Shown here piece after piece: positions 1 to 5,125 of a stretch of 5,125 nucleotides of DNA (position 1 is its first letter; every line of letters begins with the position of its first letter). This stretch comes from an uncultured Methylococcaceae bacterium (GTDB taxonomy: Bacteria; Pseudomonadota; Gammaproteobacteria; Methylococcales; Methylomonadaceae): contig CAIVAH010000091.1 of NCBI GenBank assembly GCA_903903765.1, forward strand, positions 1 to 5,125, written 5' to 3'. The notes beneath the pieces were generated by a model, which searched no databases, was not told the DNA's origin, and saw only the letters and a program-made list of their open reading frames with translations. The translations under genes were made by a program, and so were the position numbers.

Positions 1-443
1 AACAAACCAATAGCTATTTTTTTTAAAATATCCAATATCAATTGATGTTCTGGCAGATAGATATGTCGTCCACCGTGTGATAACCTTGGATAATCCCAAT
101 GCACGACCCCATCGGGAGAGACCATGATTTCTTTGCTATATAAGTGGGTTGAAAACGGCGCTGAGTAAGTCTTTTCGCTATGATCTCTTAAATTAGAAGC
201 CCAAAAATCTAAAACACTGATAATTTCTGTACTTTTAGTATCACTGGGCTTAAAGTGAATTGAATCAACTAATCCAATCACTATAAAAAACACTAAAATA
301 ACCAGTGCCGCAATACCTACCCTGTTTTGGGCTATTTTATTAATGGGCCTTTGCATATGATCTTGCTTACGCATATAAATCACTAAACCCAACACACTGC
401 TAAGCAGTAGGTAAATTAATGCATCTGTCCACAATACCACCAT
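1..443 (-). CDS. ABC transporter permease, DppC/OppC/YejE type (partial, 3' end beyond window)
   Basis: Second membrane subunit of the peptide-type importer; only the first 147 codons are visible, with no stop before the window edge. The ATG (443-441) shares one base with the TAA of the preceding permease (TAATG), with a GAGG ribosome site 8 bases upstream, so translation is probably coupled. Visible protein: a hydrophobic helix at residues 5-24, a basic linker 25-42 (RKQ...NKIAQNR), a second helix 43-60 resembling the OppC N-terminal segment (NRVGIAALVIL), then a hydrophilic stretch from about 61 to 138 including KTYSAPFSTHLYSKE and YPRLSHGG. The core with the EAA loop should lie past the left edge and cannot be checked. 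Ordinary DppC-like proteins have one helix before the first periplasmic loop, so the extra helix and long loop are notable. The assignment rests on the OppC-like helix and on gene order; the substrate is unknown. Confidence 0.85.
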   Translation of the reverse strand, partial: MVVLWTDALIYLLLSSVLGLVIYMRKQDHMQRPINKIAQNRVGIAALVILVFFIVIGLVDSIHFKPSDTKSTEIISVLDFWASNLRDHSEKTYSAPFSTHLYSKEIMVSPDGVVHWDYPRLSHGGRHIYLPEHQLILDILKKIAIGL

Positions 444-1420
444 TAAGACAACCTCACTCTTGGATCGACTATGGTGTAAGAAATATCCGTCAGCAATAAG
501 CCCAACACATATAGCACAGAACCTAAAAATACCATCGAACGTACTATTGCAAAATCTTGGCTATTAATTGCATCTAGGGTATAACTCCCCAAGCCAGGAA
601 TGCTAAAAAATGATTCCATGATTAAACTACCCATAAATAACAGCGGCAAGATAACAACCACCCCCGTTAATATGGGAATTAATGCATTTGGCAACACATG
701 TTTAAACAAGACTTGTGTTTCTGTTAAACCTTTTGCCCTAGCTGTTCTTACGTAATCTTTTTCTACTTCTTCTAAAAATAAAGTTCGATACCAACGCACA
801 CCCGAGCCCGAGCCAGAAAACACGCCTATCAATACGGGCAATATCAAAAACTTTAACGCAGAAAACCCATCATCGTAACCGGATATCGGCACCCATTTTA
901 GTAACTTGGCAAATATAAATTGGCCACCAATTATATAAAACAAAGATGAAATTGATAATAAGACCACGCACACCACAAGACCGATACGTTCTACCGCACG
1001 ATTACGATACAACACCATCATCAATGCAAAACTAATATCAACAACTAAACCCACAATTAAAGTGGGCAAGGCTAAAGCCAAACTCGGCCACATACGCTCT
1101 TGTATATCAGCACCTATATTTCTGCCACTATCTGACACCCCAAAACGAAATAGAAATAAGCCGACTGATTTTTGATAAAAAATAGTCTGCGTGACCTTCT
1201 CTTGGCTCTGAGCTTTTTCATTCCACAATAAAGGCAAATTATAACCATGTTGTTGCTTCCAGTTATTAATGGCTTGCTCTGTAACGCGTTTTTGACCTAA
1301 CTGCATTCTAGCCATGTCATCAGGACTGTTCACCACAAAAAACAATACAAAAGTAAGTATGTTCACTCCAATTAATAATGGTATAGCGTATAAAAAGCGA
1401 CGAATAATATATTGAATCAT
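443..1420 (-). CDS. ABC transporter permease, DppB/OppB/YejB type
   Basis: First transmembrane subunit of a peptide-type ABC importer in the inner membrane; 325 residues, a normal length for the DppB family. It opens with MIQYIIRRFLYAIP, the typical basic start followed by helix 1 (about 10-30). A periplasmic segment follows (31-111), then helices at about 112-138, 146-172, 188-206, 246-270 and 294-316. The cytoplasmic EAA coupling loop is clear at residues 223-250 (YVRTARAKGL... KHVLPNALIPI), with the invariant Gly at 231; this is the surface that contacts the ATPase. The motif FSIPGLG and the C-terminal VDPRVRLS are family hallmarks. The ATG overlaps the TGA of the binding-protein gene (ATGA), and its own stop overlaps the next permease start, so the three genes form one transcript. 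The family is certain; choosing between dpp, opp and yej would be a guess, so no symbol is given. Confidence 0.95.
   Translation of the reverse strand: MIQYIIRRFLYAIPLLIGVNILTFVLFFVVNSPDDMARMQLGQKRVTEQAINNWKQQHGYNLPLLWNEKAQSQEKVTQTIFYQKSVGLFLFRFGVSDSGRNIGADIQERMWPSLALALPTLIVGLVVDISFALMMVLYRNRAVERIGLVVCVVLLSISSLFYIIGGQFIFAKLLKWVPISGYDDGFSALKFLILPVLIGVFSGSGSGVRWYRTLFLEEVEKDYVRTARAKGLTETQVLFKHVLPNALIPILTGVVVILPLLFMGSLIMESFFSIPGLGSYTLDAINSQDFAIVRSMVFLGSVLYVLGLLLTDISYTIVDPRVRLS
452..455 (-). promoter_or_regulatory. Ribosome binding site of the second permease
   Basis: GAGG on the minus strand lies inside the last codons of the upstream permease, 8 bases before the ATG at 443. It supports this start over the in-frame GTG codon that follows immediately and over the later internal Met codons. 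Confidence 0.7.
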
Positions 1421-3543
1421 TTAATTTCTCTCTTGCTATAACGTGAGATCATTAATACAAAAATTACACCTATTACAATAATTAAACAGATATAAATCGG
1501 CCATAGCACCGGCTGATTCCACAATTTACGTTTTTCTATTCTAGTTTCATTATCTAATCGCGTGTATTTAAGTCGATTATTAGCCATTAAATTAGGTTTT
1601 AAATTACTATACCAACTATGATACAAAGAAAAACTCTTAGGATGAAAACCAAATATCCACGGCGCATCATGCCTTACCACTTCTTGCATTTGTTGAATTA
1701 TTTGATAACGTTCCGGGGTATTATCCATATTACGCATCTTTTCAAATAAACGATCAAACTCTGCACTTTGATAATTAACCGCATTCTCGCCGCCAAACTT
1801 CACTTTTGAATTTGGCCCATACAGTAAGAAAAAGAAGTTCTCAGGATCTGGATAATCTGCATTCCAACCCCAAACAAAAATCTGCTCATTCCCTGAACGC
1901 ATTTTTTCCTGAAAACGATTGTAATCTGTAGCCCTTATAACTAATTTGATGCCAATCTTTTCAAACTGCTTTCGATACCAATTCATCATAGGGCGATCAT
2001 CAACACTCACCGAAGCGGTATCAAAATTAAGTATTAAAGCTTCTTTAGTATTTGGATCAATGCCATTGGGATAGCCTGCCTCTACTAATAATTGCTGTGC
2101 TTCTGTTATTCTTTTACGCTGTGCTTTATCGTCTTTCCAGTTAAATGTGTAAGGGTTAACACCATCCCTACCCTCTGCAAAACCAAAAATACCCGGTGGA
2201 ATAACACCTTGTGCAACTAAGCCTCGACCATTTCTAAATATCGATATAAATTCTTCATAATCTACCGCTATTGAAATAGCTTGGCGCAACTTTCTGGCTC
2301 TTTCTGTATCGCCACCCACGATTGCATCCAACATGTTAAAACCCATGTAAAAATCAGAAGTTTCCACTAAGGTTTGTAATTGAATAGATTTCTCTTTCAT
2401 CGATTCAGTTAAGGCAACACCACCAGATCCAGTAAATTGAATCGCCTGATCAAAACTATCTGAAGCAATACCAGAGGCGTCATAATAACCTTGTAAAAAC
2501 TTATTCCAATAGGGAATAGTTTCTTTTTCTAGCATAAATACAACTTTATCTATAAAAGGTAATTTTTTCCCCGCATCGTCTAGCAAACCTTTTTCTTGAT
2601 CTTCGCTTTCACCTTGAGAGGGATAGGTTTCTGTATGAAAATTTGGATTCTTTTCTAAAATCATCCGTCTATTTGGATTATTCTCAGCTAAAAGATACGG
2701 TCCAGTACCAATGGGATACCAATCTAAGGTAATGTTTTTATCTGCTAAACCAGTTTGCTCATAAAACACATCTGCTTCCCATGGCATAGGCGCAAAGAAC
2801 GGCATTGATAACCAAAATAAAAACTGCGGATATTTACCTTTGATACGAATACGATATTGATAAGAATTAATAACCTCTAAACCCGCCATAGACAATGATT
2901 TAATATCAGTCTTTTTCTTGCTAGCAACTAGTTTTGAGAAATCATCAAACCCGACAATATAGTTTTTCATAATTTCAGCAATGGGCGACTGTATCTTAGG
3001 ATGAGCTAAGCGTTTAATTTGCTGTATATAATCTTCGGCCGTTAACTCTCTAGTTCCTACCTCTTTAAAATCACTTAACGTGCTGTAATTCTGAATTTGC
3101 TCGGCAGTTAGGTTGTGATAAAAATATGCACCCTGTGCATTTCTAGCCAACGCAGGATGCGGTTGATATTGGATATTCGGCTGAATATTAAGCACATAAT
3201 CTGTATATGCAATGACATGCTCCGCAGCATTTTCAGCTAACACTTTACCCTCATTATTAAGATATATGATTTCGGGCATTTTTGTCGCTGTTAATGGCGT
3301 TAACTGATAAGGCCTTTTTAAATAATGATATTGAAAGAGTGGCTCATAAATTTGCGCTATAAAAGCATATTCATTCTCACTATATGCTACAGCGGGATCA
3401 AGATGTTTAGGGCGTTCTGAAAATGATTGATACAAAACACTTTGTTTGCCTTCATTTTCTGCATAAGGATTATTAAGTTGTAGATCCTCGCAACCGCTTA
3501 ATAAAATAAACAGTATTGGAATAAGGTAGTTTCTCATCTTCAT
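1417..3543 (-). CDS. Family 5 extracellular solute-binding lipoprotein of a peptide-type ABC importer
   Basis: Periplasmic substrate receptor of the importer encoded downstream. Starting at the ATG at 3543 it has 708 residues, longer than typical DppA/OppA (about 530-550) and YejA (about 600). A lipoprotein signal (MKMRNYLIPILFILLSGC) places the lipidated Cys at 18. SBP_bac_5 features follow: HLDPAVA (about 47-53), YEPLF (66-70), TAEDYIQQIKR (168-178), GTGPY (279-283), RKLRQAISIAVD (417-428) and GWNADYPDPENFF (559-571). Unusually, residues 679-699 form a strongly hydrophobic helix followed by the basic tail SRYSKREIK, so the protein probably has a C-terminal membrane anchor as well. An in-frame TTG at 3549 would add two residues and an ATG at 3537 would remove two; both leave the lipobox intact. 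No convincing Shine-Dalgarno precedes any of them. The 4-base overlap with the permease gene ties it to the operon. Peptide uptake is inferred from the family; the actual ligand is unknown. Confidence 0.93.
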   Translation of the reverse strand: MKMRNYLIPILFILLSGCEDLQLNNPYAENEGKQSVLYQSFSERPKHLDPAVAYSENEYAFIAQIYEPLFQYHYLKRPYQLTPLTATKMPEIIYLNNEGKVLAENAAEHVIAYTDYVLNIQPNIQYQPHPALARNAQGAYFYHNLTAEQIQNYSTLSDFKEVGTRELTAEDYIQQIKRLAHPKIQSPIAEIMKNYIVGFDDFSKLVASKKKTDIKSLSMAGLEVINSYQYRIRIKGKYPQFLFWLSMPFFAPMPWEADVFYEQTGLADKNITLDWYPIGTGPYLLAENNPNRRMILEKNPNFHTETYPSQGESEDQEKGLLDDAGKKLPFIDKVVFMLEKETIPYWNKFLQGYYDASGIASDSFDQAIQFTGSGGVALTESMKEKSIQLQTLVETSDFYMGFNMLDAIVGGDTERARKLRQAISIAVDYEEFISIFRNGRGLVAQGVIPPGIFGFAEGRDGVNPYTFNWKDDKAQRKRITEAQQLLVEAGYPNGIDPNTKEALILNFDTASVSVDDRPMMNWYRKQFEKIGIKLVIRATDYNRFQEKMRSGNEQIFVWGWNADYPDPENFFFLLYGPNSKVKFGGENAVNYQSAEFDRLFEKMRNMDNTPERYQIIQQMQEVVRHDAPWIFGFHPKSFSLYHSWYSNLKPNLMANNRLKYTRLDNETRIEKRKLWNQPVLWPIYICLIIVIGVIFVLMISRYSKREIK
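1428..1433 (-). promoter_or_regulatory. Ribosome binding site of the first permease
   Basis: AGAGAG on the minus strand, 7 bases before the ATG at 1420, lies in the 3' end of the binding-protein gene. It is a weak but correctly placed Shine-Dalgarno match; together with the ATGA overlap it supports coupled translation. Confidence 0.5.
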
Positions 3544-3585
3544 AAACAAAAAATGAACATTACTGAAAAGACTATAGATATATTA

Positions 3586-3616
3586 ATTGTACCGAATCAT
3601 CTGTTTCGGGTGTAAA
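3586..3616 (-). promoter_or_regulatory. Candidate sigma-70 promoter of the importer operon
   Basis: On the minus strand, TTTACA (3616-3611) and TACAAT (3591-3586) are separated by 19 bases, longer than the ideal 17, so the match is moderate. The site lies after the ppiD terminator and before the binding-protein gene, where a promoter is required, and would leave a leader of about 35 bases. It was judged by eye only; AT-rich sequence yields such matches by chance. Confidence 0.4.
3592..3609. repeat. Short inverted repeat in the promoter spacer, possible operator
   Basis: CCGAA (3592-3596) and TTCGG (3605-3609) form perfect 5-base arms around an 8-base centre, exactly between the proposed -10 and -35 elements. 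The placement would suit a repressor site. The arms are short, so chance is a real alternative. Confidence 0.3.
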
Positions 3617-3632
3617 TTAAAGATAACTAGAC

Positions 3633-3660
3633 AAAAAAAAGGGAGCCTTAAGCTCCCTTT
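3633..3660 (-). terminator. Intrinsic terminator of ppiD
   Basis: Read on the minus strand, GGGAGC and GCTCCC form a 6-base GC-rich stem around a 5-base loop (TTAAG), followed by eight consecutive T. Three flanking A-T pairs can extend the stem. The hairpin begins 17 bases after the ppiD stop codon. On the plus strand the hairpin is followed by only TTTATT, and no plus-strand gene approaches it, so termination is probably one-directional. Confidence 0.93.
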
Positions 3661-3677
3661 ATTAAAATTTTATTAGC

Positions 3678-5125
3678 TTATTGAGGCTGAACTTTTTTAT
3701 TTATTGTTATATCTGCATTAGACTGTAAGCTATTTAAAACTTGATTGAAATCACTTTGACCAAAGGCATTAGCCAGATTTTTCTTTGCTAACTCCATTTG
3801 TTTTTTATCATCATCACTCATAGCACCAGAGGTAACTTTTGATAGCTTAGCAACTACTTGCTCACCAGAAGGTAAGGCTACTACAAATATACTAGACTTA
3901 TCACCGACCGGCTTAGCCGCTTTAAACACAGCTTCTGTTAAAAGTTCTGGCAACTTACTTTTACCACGGACTAACGCAGTTTCAGTTTTAATATCCAATT
4001 TATTTTCTGTAGCTACGTCTTTAAAGTCTTTACCTGTATTTAAACTGGTTTTGATTTTTTGAGCTTTTTCTAAAGCAAGTTTTTGTGCCTTCTCTTGTGC
4101 TAACACAACTGAAATTTCTAATCTAACTTCATTCAATTCACGTTTTGCAGCAGGTTTGTGCTCTAACAATCTTAATACAACTAAATGCTCATTATTTTTT
4201 TCAATCGGCGTACTGTTATTACCCTGAAGTATTTCTTCTGCAAATGCCGCGCTACGCACTTTTTCTTCAGCAGCAATACCTTCACCCCTTTCTTTTGTAA
4301 ATAAACCTGATTTTTGTACCGTTAAACCCAACGCCTCAGAGACTGATTGCAAATTATCAGGATGCTCATAACTTAATTGCGTTAATTTCTCACTCGCTTC
4401 ATAAAATGCATTTTCTGCTTGAGTTTTCTGATAAGCTTTAATGACATCCGTTTTCACACTCTCAAATGATTTTGTACTAGCAGGTACTAACTCTGTAACC
4501 TTAATTAAATGATATCCATACGATGATTTAATCGGTTCAGAAACCTCACCTAATTTTAAAGAGCTCGCAGAATCTTCAAAGGCTTTCTCCATTACGCCCA
4601 CATTAAACAAGCCCAGATCTCCGCCTTTTTTAGCGGTTAATTTATCATCCGATATCTCTGCGGCTAACGATGCAAAATCTTTCTTTGCTAACTCTTGCTT
4701 GGCTTTCGTAGCTTTTTCTAAGGCATCCTTTTCAGTGACTTTGTCATTAATGGATATCAGGATATGACTAATTTTTCTTCGTTCTGGCGCCGAGTATTGT
4801 TCCTTTTGCTCATCGTAATAAGCTGTTAACTTATCATCAGACACCGGCACTTTTTTAGCTAAATCCTCAAGCTTAAGTTCCACATACTCAACCGATAATT
4901 GCTCTAGCGTGTTATAAGAGTCTTGATGTTGCTGATAATAACTTGAAATTTCTTCAGTAGTAGGTTGACCCGCCGCAGGGTCAAGACTAATGGTCACATA
5001 ACTTAAGTCACGTTGTTGGTTCTGAATTTTAAAAAAACTCTCAACATCATAATTCGTAGCAAAGCTACTATCAACTATACTGTGTTGAAATTGCTCCATA
5101 ATTAGGGCATTTTTAATTCTATTAA
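3678..5125 (-). CDS. ppiD: Peptidyl-prolyl cis-trans isomerase D, periplasmic folding chaperone (partial, 5' end beyond window)
   Basis: PpiD is an inner-membrane-anchored chaperone facing the periplasm, associated with the SecYEG translocon and newly exported proteins. The frame is open to the right edge (8 codons, NRIKNALI, before the Met at 5099), so that Met is internal; the N-terminal anchor and roughly 150 residues are missing if the length is like E. coli PpiD (623 residues). Numbering from that Met, residues 1-105 match the E. coli PpiD stretch before its parvulin domain, including VPVSDDKLTAYYDEQKEQ. The parvulin domain spans about 107-205 with ISHILI, GGDLG and YGYHLIKV. The C-terminal region (250-430) resembles the degenerate second parvulin-like part of PpiD. 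Fragment length and domain order argue against SurA (two adjacent parvulin domains, about 430 residues) and PrsA. It ends in TAA at 3680-3678 and has its own terminator, so it is transcriptionally separate from the importer. Confidence 0.93.
   Translation of the reverse strand, partial: NRIKNALIMEQFQHSIVDSSFATNYDVESFFKIQNQQRDLSYVTISLDPAAGQPTTEEISSYYQQHQDSYNTLEQLSVEYVELKLEDLAKKVPVSDDKLTAYYDEQKEQYSAPERRKISHILISINDKVTEKDALEKATKAKQELAKKDFASLAAEISDDKLTAKKGGDLGLFNVGVMEKAFEDSASSLKLGEVSEPIKSSYGYHLIKVTELVPASTKSFESVKTDVIKAYQKTQAENAFYEASEKLTQLSYEHPDNLQSVSEALGLTVQKSGLFTKERGEGIAAEEKVRSAAFAEEILQGNNSTPIEKNNEHLVVLRLLEHKPAAKRELNEVRLEISVVLAQEKAQKLALEKAQKIKTSLNTGKDFKDVATENKLDIKTETALVRGKSKLPELLTEAVFKAAKPVGDKSSIFVVALPSGEQVVAKLSKVTSGAMSDDDKKQMELAKKNLANAFGQSDFNQVLNSLQSNADITINKKVQPQ

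Noticed and set aside
17..24. Run of eight A on the coding strand of the second permease as a programmed slippage site
   Set aside because: The zero frame continues normally through it as LKKIAIGL, and a run of this length is unremarkable in AT-rich DNA.
3541..3549. TTG at 3549 as the start of the binding-protein gene, giving two extra residues
   Set aside because: An ATG lies two codons later (3543) with the same distance constraints, and neither has a strong ribosome site; ATG is the more likely start and the lipobox is unaffected.
3544..3632. Riboswitch or small RNA gene in the intergenic region
   Set aside because: Only about 90 bases, with no stable stem beyond the short 5-base inverted repeat and no recognisable riboswitch pattern.
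5097..5099. Met at 5099 as the true start of the right-hand gene
   Set aside because: The frame stays open to the window edge, the upstream codons fit the PpiD family, there is no signal or membrane anchor after this Met, and PpiD needs an N-terminal anchor.
1..5125. Genes on the plus strand, tRNA or rRNA genes, CRISPR arrays or insertion sequences
   Set aside because: Minus-strand genes with clear family motifs fill almost the whole window, and no regularly spaced repeats, terminal inverted repeats or RNA gene signatures were seen.

Overview
This AT-rich window looks like ordinary gammaproteobacterial (or closely related proteobacterial) chromosome. PpiD, a periplasmic folding factor of Gram-negative proteobacteria, and a lipidated family 5 solute-binding protein both point that way. 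I cannot name the genus from the sequence. Every recognisable gene is on the minus strand, so the text reads from high to low coordinates.

Right part (5125 to 3678): the 3' portion of ppiD, cut by the window edge. It encodes the end of the N-terminal chaperone region, a well-conserved parvulin domain and the long C-terminal region. The gene ends in TAA, followed 17 bases later by a textbook intrinsic terminator (3660 to 3633) that separates it from the next unit.

Middle and left (3632 to 1): the start of a peptide-type ABC importer operon. A 90-base intergenic stretch carries a possible sigma-70 promoter with a small inverted repeat in its spacer. Three tightly packed genes follow: a large family 5 solute-binding lipoprotein, a DppB/YejB-type permease (ATGA overlap with the previous gene), and a DppC/YejE-type permease (TAATG overlap), which runs off the left edge. 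The order SBP, permease B, permease C matches the dpp/opp/yej layouts, so one or two ATPase genes are expected just beyond position 1.

The genes should work together as follows: the binding protein captures an oligopeptide-like solute in the periplasm and delivers it to the permease pair, which the unseen ATPase powers. The substrate cannot be read from sequence. The most unusual point is that the binding protein has both an N-terminal lipobox and a C-terminal transmembrane helix. Its partner permease has an extra N-terminal helix and a long periplasmic segment. I see no mobile element, CRISPR array, RNA gene or defence system. The window is largely conventional, with a variant of the importer family as its main interest.
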